Assembly: GCA_946894095.1 (NCBI GenBank) | Contig: OX335642.1 | Location: forward strand, 22,765,021 to 22,829,020 | Reading direction: 5' to 3' | Source: Incurvaria masculella | Lineage: Eukaryota; Arthropoda; Insecta; Lepidoptera; Incurvariidae | Length of the DNA stretch: 64,000 nucleotides | Part shown: positions 21,947-32,469 of the stretch, one piece after another | Position numbering within the stretch: position 1 is the first letter of the stretch | Layout: every line of letters begins with the position of its first letter | Notes under the pieces: model-generated | What the model saw: the letters and a program-made list of their open reading frames with translations, nothing else | Databases searched by the model: none | What the model was told of the DNA's origin: nothing | Made by a program: the position numbers and the translations under genes

Positions 21947-23430
21947 TAGGGTGTTTGGGACACAATCACAAGAAATTTAACCAAGAACTCAATTTAGGAT
22001 TCTAAAAACACCTAGGTACATCATTTTGAAAAACTTTGCAATGAGTAAACATACAAAAATCAAGTGTAAAACAGGTCTAACGCGATCACATGACGCACAA
22101 CCGCGCACCTCGCCTCCCTCGCCTCCCTCGCGCCCCCGCGCCGCCGGCCGCGCCGCTCATAGTGAATAAGTATTTATTTATTTATTTATATAAGTTTATT
22201 GCACTAAAAAAAAACTCGGGCAAAAGGTACAACTTAATGCCGAAGGCATTTTCTACCAGTCTACCTTTGGGTATCGTGAGCAGTAGTGCGGGTAGTAAAT
22301 ATGGAGAAATAGCTTTAGAGGAAACATAATTCCTACACAATATACAACAAATACACACTATTCTTAAACCTAAATATGTAACTTATATAACTGTACATAA
22401 ATATAACTACATATATATCAATAAATAAATACTAAATACTACATATATATGATAAAAACAAATAAAAGATGATACATTAGGTAGGTACAAGCGCTATTTG
22501 GTACTCACACACAGACGACCGCCTTCACAGCCTGTTTTCTATGTGGTCGCCCTGCATTGCAATGCACATTTCGCAGCGCCGTATAAGGGAGCCGCGAACT
22601 CTTCTGGAGAGAAGACCGTCAGCGGAGTCTGCTCGAAATTTGTTGAACGCGTCAACCAGCCCTCACTCGCATAAGGTCGGCATTAGCACACCCCGTTTTA
22701 AAAACAATGTCTTGTGCTCAATCCAAACCGACCGGCCGACCGGCAAAACCCGACTGGATGTCGGGTTTTGCCGAAAATAAGCCATCACTTCCTCCTCTCG
22801 AGCAATAGCAATCTCGCGGCCCGCACCTTCCCCTTTCGGCACGACACTTGTGTTTTCACGCACACGTTGCACAGCTTGCACAATAACATTGCCGTTTGCT
22901 GGTGTTCGGCGATTAGGAAAACGTTCGCGGTACATACGCAGAGCTTGATGGGCGTTTTAATGGTACTCCCCGTATAACAGTATCATATCCATGTTCTCTT
23001 GCCAGGTAAACACGTGCCGTGGCATGATTACGTACAACTGTTTTAACAAAAATAAACACAAAAGTCACAAGATACAAATAACTGAACACGTACGGACGCG
23101 GCGCGGCGTGGCGAGTACACGGCACAACGCCGGCGCTTGCGCAGGCGACTGAAATTCAAAAAATCCCCTATTCCACCCTCCTCCTCCGCCGCGCCCCCCG
23201 CGCCCCCCGCGCCGCTAGCGCGGAGCGCACCCCGCCCCCGCCTCCCGCCGCCGCAGTACTTCAGCACGCCGGCCTTTAAGGTACGGTTATTTTGGAAAAT
23301 CCATGAATTTTGAATCCGTATATATCTCATAAACTGGCAGAGATAAAGACATGCGGTTTTCACTGTTAGCCTATATTCACATAGCTCAATACCCGTTTTA
23401 ATTTATTGTGATTGTGTCCCAAACACCCTG
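21947..23430 (-). mobile_element. DUF4817-type DNA transposon, internally deleted
   Basis: Terminal inverted repeats of 25 bp (21947-21971 and 23406-23430) read AGGGTGTTTGGGACACAATC... and differ only at the first base. TA flanks both (21945-21946, 23431-23432). The minus strand encodes both ends of a transposase with the middle missing. TA duplication and the HTH N-terminus point to the IS630/Tc1/mariner assemblage; the exact family was not determined. A GC-rich patch (23180-23255) lies near the 5' end of the transposase strand. Confidence 0.85.
22525..23005 (-). pseudogene. Transposase remnant, N- and C-terminal parts fused
   Basis: The N-terminal part reads DMILLYGEYH, an in-frame stop, NAHQALRMYRERFPNRR, then EEVMAYFRQNPTSS. 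It is collinear with DMILAYGECHGNAL..YRNRFPNRR..EVIDYFRLHPRTS of the copy at 57992-58501. Homology then stops. A C-terminal segment VDAFNKFRADSADG, RRVRGSLIRRCEMC, GDHIENRL ends in TGA at 22525-22527. The catalytic DDE middle has been deleted. This is non-functional. Confidence 0.8.
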
Positions 23431-23648
23431 TATAAAACTCACAAATATATTGTTATTATTATTTTAGAATTTCAAGGGCTTTGATTAAGTTGAATCTTGA
23501 AATCGATATGAAACAGTGCTTATTGATTTGATTTAAATGATAATAATTACTATCATAAAACAAAACAATCTCTCTCACCCTTTCAAATTTCGAAACGTCT
23601 GGGTTAGAGGGCAGTGTCAATTGAAAAATGATGTTGTGACGAATATCT

Positions 23649-23960
23649 AGAAAGGAGTGCTAAGATGGTTTGGACAGTTGGAACGAATGGGTAATAAAAG
23701 AATGATGAAACAAATTTACAGAGCGAAAGTGAGGGGAAATGTCATGCCCGGGCGGCATAGGAGAACGCGACGCGACCAAATCTATGTAATTCCTCCTAAA
23801 GGTCAGGTACGTCGCACCCGTAATCGTGGAGCATGTATGAAATTATGTATATGTGTAGATAAAGCGAAAGAGTGTGTGCGATTGTACCGTATGGCGCTAC
23901 ATGATGTCTGCCTACCCCTCCGTGAAAGCGGCGTAAACGTATGTATGTATGTATATATAT
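23649..23960 (+). mobile_element. RTE-like LINE, 3' end of the ORF
   Basis: The protein starts VLRWFGQLERM, GNKRMMKQIYRAKVRG and GRHRRTRRDQI. This resembles the C-terminal tail following the RT in insect RTE/R1-like elements (LRWFGHxxRM ... GRPRxTWxD). It ends with 'ctgcctacccctccgtgaaa' and a TATG-type tandem tail (23937-23956). There are no RT motifs, so this is a short 5'-truncated copy. The 111-codon frame (23657-23992) runs past the element. Confidence 0.75.
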
Positions 23961-24372
23961 CGAGCGCTCGAGCAGTTTTTGTAACCGCCTAGCTTTAATG
24001 ACCTTTCTAATCGTAAAAGTTGAGCAGACTGTTGAGATCTAGAAGGATTTACTGCCAATAAAGTTGCCAGCCACTGTACACGTACAGAAGTGGCGGCTCT
24101 GCCTTTTGTCAGCGTTCAAATGGCCATTGCCAAAGTTCTTATGCCCTTAACTGCCTATGTGATCCCGGTTGAGCTCTTTTATATGGTAAGAAATTTAACT
24201 TAAGAGTAAGGGCTGATTAGGTCCCTCTATAAGGCTGTTTGAATGACGTTCATTATGTGAGCTAGCGCGAAATATTAATAATATAATTAATGTGTACCTG
24301 GGCAACTTTTATTTCATTTCTTTTAAACTTCTAGTAGTTAAACCACAGTAAGCTACGTCACAAATTGGGATA
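23961..24372. other. Unassigned stretch
   Basis: No gene or repeat recognised. Confidence 0.5.
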
Positions 24373-24373
24373 C

Positions 24374-24760
24374 ATTGTATGTGACATGTATATATGTATA
24401 ATCGACCGTGAAGGGCACATTAATTAAAGAAAGTGACCAGTTAAAAGAACTACTTTACGACGGCAATATGTTTGAATGTTCAATCGTTGCAGTCAATCTA
24501 AAACACACACAAGTATAATCCTAAGCACTGTGTTAGTAGGAGGCATTGATTACGGGAGAAGGGAATTAAGGAGAATTCCAAATTAAGGGTATACAGCCGG
24601 TAGCGAAATTGGTAGACGCAATACCCGAGAATGGTATGTTTTGCTGGTTCGGGTCCAGCCTTGCAGTATATTCGTAAAGTAGTTCTTTTTACTAGGTTCT
24701 TTCTTGAATTAATGTGTCCTTGCTTCACGGTCGATTATACATACATACATGTCACATTCA
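24374..24760. mobile_element. Inverted-repeat element enclosing a tRNA-like sequence
   Basis: The arms at about 24376-24463 and 24671-24757 are inverse: the left reads 'tgtataatcgaccgtgaag', 'cacattaatt', 'agaactactttacga' and the right carries the complement. The arms differ by small gaps. Fragments of the same family lie at 32319-32370 (arm) and 58930-58985 (tRNA-like part). The 76-codon minus frame (24498-24728) is incidental. Confidence 0.75.
24594..24666 (+). tRNA. tRNA-Leu-like pseudo-tRNA
   Basis: D arm GCG..AAATTGGTAGA..CGC, anticodon arm ATACC-CGAGAAT-GGTAT (5 bp, 7-base loop), and T arm GCTGG-TTCGGGT-CCAGC (5 bp, 7-base loop) all pair perfectly. The acceptor stem pairs poorly (about 4-5 of 7) and position 33 is G rather than U, so I doubt it is a working tRNA. 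The D-arm sequence 'gcgaaattggtagacgc' is the form seen in bacterial or plastid tRNA-Leu, not the usual animal nuclear one. Confidence 0.5.
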
Positions 24761-25262
24761 TTGGAATAAGCGACATACCTGTTTAGTATAAAAAGTATCT
24801 TTGCTTGGTATATATTGACACAATTGATAAAATCGATACTTGCATTCGATTAACTCAGTAAAGAAAAACCGACAAAGAAATTCCAATCGTTCAAACATTT
24901 TCTGCGTTCACACTTATGAAATAATTTATTGTAAAAAATTATGCGTACTAAGACCTAAATGCTGCTGCCAAACTGATTTTATTTTATTTTTAAATTATTT
25001 AAACCGCAATTAACACTGCTGGTAATTTATTGCACTATCGCAAATACACTATACAATAGTGTATTTTTATTTAATAAGGCTTTTTCATTTGTTTACTCCT
25101 AAAAATGAGGTTTCGCTCTGGTCATTATAGTAGTTCAGTAATGGCTGTTGTCAAGCCTTAAGATCTATTGCCAACTGTTAATGAAAAGTTTGGGTATATC
25201 AATGGCATTTCTGTACAACTTGGGGCCTAAATATTTTATGGGTTAGCGCTAGAAAAGTCACC
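24761..25262. other. Unassigned stretch
   Basis: No gene or repeat recognised apart from 'cattggaataagcgac' at the left edge, which is shared with 52590-52607. Confidence 0.5.
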
Positions 25263-26446
25263 TCTATACTACTAATAATAAATCTGTAACAGGTGTTCAT
25301 GAAGTAAGTTGCTTTGTTACATACAATTCTGCGTTTGTAGTTTCTACGTACAATACTAAAACCAAATTGATGACATTTAGGAATAATTTCTGTATGTATG
25401 TATGTTCCTCCATAACTCTTAAACCAATCATCCGATTTAGATGAAACTTAGTGCACGTACATTAACTACTCGGGAATTAGGATAGGCTAAATATAATTCG
25501 GTTCCGCTTGCGCTAAGATGTGGCTGTCATACAAACCGGAATGCACTCCGCGCGGCCCAGCGGGAGGGCGGTGGCTGTATGGGGGGGGGGGGCGGCGGCA
25601 CTAACTTTTTCTGCCACGGAACAGTTTTACTAATAGGAAGAGCGATCACCGAGGTTGGTTTATGTATATAATTAGTAATTATTATATACAAATCTTAAGA
25701 GAACAATAAAAACTAAGTACTCGAAAATTATATGTGTTAAAAAGGCCTACAGAAAACTCCTTGATATCATGTGTCTTACCTCCTAAGGTATACACAATAA
25801 CATTTTGAATCGATAACAGATTTTAAAAAATATATTGGTTTTCAATATTAGATAAAAAAAATATTTTATCATTCAAAATAATTGTTTAAAAGATATTAAA
25901 GTAGGGATGGATCATCAATCGCTCATATTTAGGCATTAGTTACAATTTATCCGATTTCGATGCTAATCGTATTGAAGTATGGCTTGGTATTTCCTGCAAC
26001 TTTATGACTATTACCTGAGAGGTGAGAAGTGTGTTAATTTCTTGTAACTAACGAACTATTCACTCAATTTATATGCGTATTTTATCAACCTATAGCACTG
26101 TGGGAGCAGTCAGGTTCGGGATGAGTTACCGTTTTAAATTTTAGGCTGGCTATGGTTTTGCGGTCCACTTAAAACTAAGATCCCCTTCGTTAAAAAATTA
26201 CTAGGTATGTAATATAGCAGTGCAAGTTCAGACAGGTTCAGGCGGCACATGATTTAATATTTAATTTTAAAATAGCCACCAAATGTTTCCGAAGCTCTAA
26301 ATGGGAATAATTGGATGTTTCCCATTAAATCTTACGATCTTGATTAAATTTGGTAGATTGTCCTGGACCAGCGCTTTGGGCAACTTTTCATCCATGAAAC
26401 AATTCAGGCCGAAATTAACCCGAGCGGAGCCGGGTACCGCAGCTAG
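25263..26446 (+). mobile_element. Candidate non-autonomous Helitron
   Basis: It starts TCTATACTACTAATAATAAA and ends with hairpin CCCG-agcggagc-CGGG, 'taccgcag' and CTAG|T (26443-26447). It includes 'cttaaaccaatcatccgatt', 'agatgaaact', a word set common near Helitron starts in moths. There is a 12-base G run at 25581-25592. No Rep/helicase frame. That one element spans both ends is an inference. Confidence 0.5.
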
Positions 26447-26529
26447 TTTTATTAATAACATAATTACTTAACACATCACCGATGTTTTTTTTTCACCCTA
26501 AACAATATAACAACTTACTTAGTAGATTT

Positions 26530-26578
26530 TTTTAATTTTTTATGCGACCTGACATGGATGGCTAATAGACACTACGTA
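26530..26578 (-). mobile_element. SINE tail fragment
   Basis: 'ttttatgcgacctgacatgg', 'atggctaatag' is the inverse of the SINE 3' tail. Confidence 0.55.
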
Positions 26579-26722
26579 CTAAATTCTGCGACATTTTGGT
26601 AAATGATTATTTGGGTTGTTTTGCTTTATTTTGTCTGTAAAATATATTTCATGCTAACTTATTTTAGTAACATATAAATATCAAAGAGTACGTTCGGTGA
26701 GGCTAACGGCGAAAAACTCGAA

Positions 26723-28003
26723 GGCGCTCATCAGCGAGCATGGAAGGACGGGAATTACAACAGAAACTCGTATGTATGAGGGCGGCGTAGCTACTTTCAC
26801 AGACAAAAACGGTGCTGCCGGCGAGTGAGATCGCTTACGAATGAGCTTGATACTGAGTTTCAACGTCACGTCAAAAGACGTAAGAATTTCATATGACGCT
26901 ATTTATTTCAACGAACATTCCCGCTCATCTCCCCATACAAAAGGGGAAAGAAGATCACGCCCACATTTCTTGTCAGAGATCCAAAATTTTGCTCAAAATA
27001 GCTTCATTTGATCGAACTAGATGTCTGATGACCATTGGCATTGTAAAATTGTGTTTGGTTTCTAAGTTATAAGGTCCGAAATTTCGAATTTTTCGCGCGT
27101 TTTATACAATAATTTTGGAGGTGGATTACGCAATGATAAAGTAAGAACATCTTAAAAAGATTAGTCATCGGACATAGCTTATTTTATAAAGATTTATAAT
27201 CTACTTGGTTTTTGTTAGATTTTTTACTACAGCGGTCGTGGTTTACTTTTAGCTATAAGTCGTTTTTAAATTGAAATTTCCGTAAATCTTACCAAATCAT
27301 ACGCTATGCACATTGTCTTTTTTGTGGACATGTTGCATCTTCCTCGGCCAACTTAAGGTGGCCCAACCTGGCGGGCCTAACTCATTCACGGGCACGGTAC
27401 AAAACCGTGCTGTTGCGCTCTGGGACCTTCTCTGTTTCAAAGAATAAGACAGGCTCCGTGATGAGAAAGATGCAACATGTCCACAAAGCAGACAATGCGC
27501 ATATAGTGTTTGATTTGGTAAAATTTACGAAAATTTTAATTACAAAACGACTTATAACTAAAAGTAAACCACGACCGCTGTTGTAAAAAATCTAACAAAA
27601 ACCAAATTGATTATGAATTTTCATGAAACACGGTGTCTGATAAATATTTTTTTTAAGATTTTTTTTATTTTATCGTTGAGTAATCCACCTCCAAATTTAA
27701 AGTATAAAACGCGCGAAAAATGAGAACTTTGAACCTTAAGCCATAGACTCCAAACACCATTTTACAATGCCAGCGGTCATCAGACATCAAGTACGATTAA
27801 ATAAAGCTATTTGGAGCAAAATTTTGGATCTCTGGCAATAAATATGGGCACGATCTTCTTTCCACGTTTGTATGGGGAGTTGAGAGGGAAGGCCCACCTT
27901 AAGGGAACTTACTACAGTCCACCGACTCGTGTCCACGCTGCCGCCATACGAATGAGTTGCGATCGCTACTTCCGTTCTTCCATGCTCGCTGGCGCTGATG
28001 CAG
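26723..28003. mobile_element. Large foldback element
   Basis: Inner arms 26920-27342 and 27466-27889 are imperfect inverse copies of about 420 bp around a loop of about 120 bp (27343-27465). Landmarks are 'gatccaaaattttg' (26980 region, mirrored at 27820) and 'ggacatgttgcatctt' (27326, mirrored at 27466). Outer inverse words ('catcagcgagcatggaag' at 26729, mirrored near 27980) extend it. No coding region. Transcription from either side would give a long hairpin RNA. The 114- and 79-codon frames in the right arm are incidental. Confidence 0.75.
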
Positions 28004-28218
28004 CGATCGTCCGGGGTGGCGGGCAAGAAGAGAATAAGCTAGTAGCCCTAATGCGAGAGGCACGGTTTATGCTTCTGCTCTCAGCATACTTTCATACTCG
28101 ACGAAATCATATATTTTTCAACTCGATGGTAAGAGGTACCACTAAAACCTTTTAAATTTGCACATAGCAATTCTAAAATATCTATAACTTGTTGTTGCAG
28201 AAACTACGGTTTGCTATT

Positions 28219-28578
28219 ATTTTTTTATGTAACTGGACATGAATGGCTAATACCATACCCACAGTCACGATATTAGTCCAAACTATACCGTATTCCCGAA
28301 GGAATTAGGTGCCATGCCAGGTCCTTCCATTATGAGCACGGCTATATTGAACTGAACGGAAAACACAATCTTGTATGCCGTTACGACCATCTTTTTAACC
28401 AATTCTTTGGTAAGGACTAGGAAAGGCCAAACCATAACATCTAGTTGGAGAAGGGGACCTGAATCATAGAACAGCTCGCATTTGAGACGAAAAGCACTAA
28501 TTCAACTCGTAAAGACATAAAAAGTGAGGGTTTCAGAACCAGACCTCTGGCAAACAAGGCAAGTCCCTGCACCACTTA
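28219..28578 (-). mobile_element. SINE, near full length
   Basis: Tail-to-head on the plus strand: 'tttttttatgtaactgg', 'cccgaaggaattaggtgcc', 'gagcacggctatattgaa', 'aaggggacc', 'agacctctggcaaac' and 'caagtccctgcaccact'. The tRNA-type head is degraded and its A-box portion is nearly gone. Confidence 0.8.
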
Positions 28579-28585
28579 TCTATAC

Positions 28586-29060
28586 ACAAAGTTGTACATT
28601 TTGAAAAACGCAGACAAAAATATTAAAGTCAGTCTAGTACATAATTTATTAAACTACCGATTTTAGGCGTGAAAACGTCTACAACTTTGATCCTCCGTGG
28701 ATAAATACTTTGCACGTCACTTGATATGTCTTCACAATTATTATCTGACTGAATTTCCGTATTTTTACAGGATTCTCAGCGGCTGCTATGTGGACCTCGT
28801 TATGTTACAAAAATCAATATGCCTCTTTGGTTTTGTGGTGAAGTTTGAGTTAATGTGAAAATTAATGAAATAAAAAATCAAACCTGAGTCCTCCCACGAG
28901 CCAGAATTGGCACCTGTAATGAGGATTTTTTATTTTTCTATCATATTTCGTAGATTTACTATAAAATGTCCTTTATCAAAATAGGTAGAACATTTTCGGA
29001 TTTCCATTCGGGGGAACGGCAGAACGTCTAATATGCAGATCATATAATATCATATTTTAA
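28586..29060. other. Unassigned stretch
   Basis: No gene or repeat recognised. Confidence 0.5.
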
Positions 29061-29068
29061 CAAAATTT

Positions 29069-29602
29069 TAAAACCATGCACAATGCGAAATCGGCATATC
29101 GTATAATTTTATATACGTATTGCATGAAGAAGTTTAAAAAATAAAATTACTTATTTCTCCATGCATAAAGTTTAATAGTCACAACGTATAAAATTATGAT
29201 CTTTAATTAACAAAAAAAGAAAACCATGCATATCATATAATCCAAAAACTTTTCATACGATAAGCGCCCTTATTAATGTACTTTCAAAGCGTATACTCGC
29301 ACGCGACTTTTCGACCGTCTCAATAAGCGTAAGGTGGCCTTTTAGCAAATTGTTGCTCTTTAACAAATATCGATTCGCAGCAATTTCAGCTTTAAATGTA
29401 TCTCTATTAGGGCGCTTTATGCAGTGCTTCTTGGCATATTATACGTACTGCATGGTTTTCATTTTTTGTGAATTAACGTTAGGAATATTATACGTTGTGA
29501 CTATTATACGTTCTGCATGATGCAAAGAGTTGATTCTATTTTTAAACTTTCTTCATGCACAACGTATAAAATTATATGATATTATACGATATGCATGGTT
29601 TT
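29069..29602. mobile_element. Foldback element 2
   Basis: The left arm 29069-29271 and right arm 29408-29602 are imperfectly inverse ('aaaccatgcacaatgcg' mirrored by 'atatgcatggtttt', 'gcataag/cgataagcgccctta' mirrored by 'agggcgctttatgc'). Both arms carry repeated 'tattatacgt' words. No coding capacity. Confidence 0.65.
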
Positions 29603-29970
29603 ATTTTTTTGGAAAAAAATACTTTTATACGTTGTGAATATTATACGTAGTGAATACGACTTTTTCATTCAACTGTAAAAGAGTTTTATTACATGAATTT
29701 AAAGTTTACAGTTTGGGCGAGGTATTGCTTTTAACGTAATATTCAGAATATGTCTGAGTGCATTCCACTCGCACATTTTGAAAATCTTTTTCAATTTGTA
29801 TTTTTTATTTATTCTATATCTTAGAATTATTATTAGCAAACGGCTGAGTTTTACTAAAGCTCTGATTACTGTAAAGAATTAAAACAAGATTAAAAGTAAA
29901 GTTATATTTTTGCTGCTTTGTGGATTTTTTAGGATTATTTTCCATGCTATATTTAATTTGAGCATTGGTA
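29603..29970. other. Unassigned stretch
   Basis: AT-rich; further 'tatacgttgtgaatattatacg' type words continue to about 29655. Nothing else. Confidence 0.5.
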
Positions 29971-30374
29971 CAGCTCGATGTTTAGGGGCTAGATGACTTG
30001 CTTTTCATGTCAGAAGTTATGGCTTCAAATCCTCGCCCCGGTCACGCACCACTTTCTTACACTTTCCGGGTTGGATAAGTGCATTTCGTTACGCATGCTA
30101 GCTGTTCCGTGCTTCAGAACCCATGTAAAACTTCAGACGCCTTCTCCCTCTAGGTGGTAGGGTTTAGTCCGCTCGGATTGTACCAGCGCATTGTATGATT
30201 GTTGAAGCGGCAATGGATAATCATCCAGGTTTTCCATCCAGTTCAGTGTAGGCGTACTCATAAAGGGAAGATCCTGGCTTGGCACCAAATTCCTTCGGTA
30301 ATTTGGTGTATTGGGCTAATATCATAATGGTAGTTGTGTGGTATTAGCATCAATGATGGCCATATTTTTTTATT
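29971..30374 (+). mobile_element. SINE, near full length
   Basis: B-box-like 'atggcttcaaatcc', then 'cgccccggtcacgcaccact', 'ggtggtagggtttagtcc', 'ttttccatccagttcagtg', 'gtagttgtgtggtattagc'. The end is rearranged before a T-rich run. The A-box region ('gctcgatgtttaggggc') is degraded. Confidence 0.8.
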
Positions 30375-30399
30375 ATTGTTTTTGTAATTCAAATTCATG

Positions 30400-30560
30400 A
30401 AGCGACGAATAAGAAAGAATGACGAAGCAAATTTGCAAAGCGGATTCGGGCGGATCTAATGTGCCCAGATATGTCTAAGAAGTACTTACCATGACCACAT
30501 ATTTAGGTCATGTGCTTAGTAGTGGTAAAATTCGTAGTACCCGTCATCGAAGAAGACATA
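30400..30560 (+). mobile_element. RTE-like LINE 3'-end fragment
   Basis: 'gaatgacgaagcaaatttgc', 'aaagcg', 'tttaggtcatgtgc' and 'acccgtcatcgaag' are diverged parallels of 23690-23835. No open frame. Confidence 0.5.
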
Positions 30561-30624
30561 TCATGAGATGTATACTTATTTAAGAGGATTGTGATCTATG
30601 TATATATGAATATGTTATGTGATA

Positions 30625-30715
30625 TATAAATAGGGAGGGTGATCAAGGTCCAAACAATGGCTCGTGCCTTTTCCTCAGTATTTTTGATCAGAAAAATATT
30701 TCTTAATTTGAAGAG
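30625..30715. mobile_element. Family B end fragment
   Basis: 'gggtgatcaaggtccaaac', 'gctcgtgccttttcctca' and 'aatatttcttaatttg' match both family B ends brought together, perhaps after internal deletion. Confidence 0.5.
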
Positions 30716-31607
30716 AGAGAACGTTTCTGTGATTATACAGTAAAGCGCTCCATTTGTCAACCCCTTTCGGAGAAACAGCGCGATGTTATTTAAAAAAAAA
30801 TACATTTATTTTCAAAACAATTCATAAATATTAATTCCATCATAATTGCAAATGGATTGGTTTTTGCAACACATTTTGTAAAAGGTAGGTATTTTCTAGT
30901 TTTTGTTAAGTTTGGTAAGAATTATAGGCAAGTGTCAATAAAGACTTACGAAACCACGCCTTTTTTAGAAGTTTATTTTTGTAGATTTTTAAATTAAAAA
31001 CAAGTAATGGTGGATGGACCTAGGGATCAAAGGTGATCGGAAAATCTTACGTCGCTAAACCACGATCAGCGAGGCACAATACCAGCCGATTTGGTGACTA
31101 TTGCAAATATATCGAGCTTATTGAGGAAACTTACTTTTTAATTTCTGCGTAATATAAAACTTTAAATTCTTTAGGTAAAAATAACGTTTAAATTATGGAC
31201 ATATTTGTATTTATCAACGAAGGAAGATATCGAAAACGGAACGCAAACCCAAAGCCGAAAGCCAGCCATCTTTGCATTATGACGGGCACATATAAATTTC
31301 CACTGTAAAATATTCCATCAAACTTATTCGCATAAAACGGTATCTATAAAAATCTAAAGTCGTACTCCCAGTTTACTGTCGACTGGCGCTGGGATCTGCC
31401 GGTGTTACTGCCGAATTTAAACCGGTTATGGGCCCTTAAAAGAGATTAAACTGGTCTGAGCCGGGTATTATCGAATGATTCATCCGATAGGTACTTTCAG
31501 CTTGGAGTAGAGGGAGTCTCTTAAAGAGGTCCCTAACTCTTGTAAATTTCGATGGTGTGTCACATTTTTATGAGACCGAAAATGTATGCTAAAGTGAACG
31601 AAATGTT
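30716..31607. other. Unassigned stretch
   Basis: No gene or repeat recognised. Confidence 0.5.
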
Positions 31608-31995
31608 TTGTTTTTTATGTAATGGACCTATACTGACATTATCTACTGATATGATGTAAGCTAAATACACCGCATTCTCTAAGGAATGACGTGCCATGCC
31701 AGGAATTTCCTTTTATGAGCACGACTATATTGAACTGGGTGGAAAACACGGTTTATTTTTCATCGCCGTTTTGACCATATTTTCATCCAATGTGATGGTA
31801 TCAACCCGGAAGGCCTTAACCCTACAAACTACTAGGGACCTACAGTTTTACATAGATCCTGAACAATGGAAAACCTTGGATTCGTAACGTATTGCAGTAT
31901 TCCTACTTATAGAGAGAAAAAAAGTGGAGCACAACCGGGCATTTAAGCCTCTGACATGTAAGGCAACTCCACGCGCCCCTAAACTACAAGCCGCT
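31608..31995 (-). mobile_element. SINE, near full length, diverged
   Basis: 'tttatgtaatggacc', 'gtgccatgccaggaatttcc', 'gagcacgactatattgaac', 'ttgaccatattttcatcc', and a degraded head ('cctctgacatgtaaggcaac'). The 63-codon frame at 31696-31887 lies wholly inside it. Confidence 0.8.
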
Positions 31996-32154
31996 CTTGA
32001 TATTCTGACTAATTCACTATTTAAAATGTCTATCATAATGGATTGAAGATCACAATTACCATTATTTCGTGTCTAGTATACAATATAATGAATGTGATAT
32101 GTACCATCGACGACATAAGTCCAGTAGCAGCCTACGGTCGGGTTTGTTTTGCAC

Positions 32155-32275
32155 ATGTAGCGTGCCCCTTCCCCCGCCGACCGGTCTTCAGGCGGGGCGG
32201 CCTACCGCAAGCCGCGCGGGCGGTGCCCCCCTGCTTCCGCTTCACCTCCGCGCGGTGCGAGCCATGCAAAGCAAT
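32155..32275. repeat. GC-rich patch
   Basis: A C/G-rich run inside AT-rich DNA. The 101- and 83-codon frames across it (32043-32348) have no recognisable domain and are composition effects. Confidence 0.45.
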
Positions 32276-32318
32276 CGCTCAGCGAAGTACTGCTGGACTT
32301 TTGAATGCGACCGTACAT

Positions 32319-32370
32319 AGAATCGACCGTGAAGCAAGGAAACATTAATTGGAGAAAGAGCCCTATTAAC
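32319..32370 (+). repeat. Arm fragment of the tRNA-Leu-type element
   Basis: 'aatcgaccgtgaagcaagg', 'acattaatt', 'gagaaagagcc' match the inverted-repeat arm at 24400-24440 and its mirror. Confidence 0.6.
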
Positions 32371-32469
32371 TTGATCTTAAGAATGTAAGGTTTGTCAGCA
32401 TTACTGAGAAGATTCCACTCAATGTTTGTTCATTTGAAGAAATAAACCTTAAGCTGATACGTTCAGTTC

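Noticed and set aside
27787..28155. Overlapping 79- and 114-codon frames.
   Set aside because: They lie in the right arm and flank of the foldback element and show no domain.
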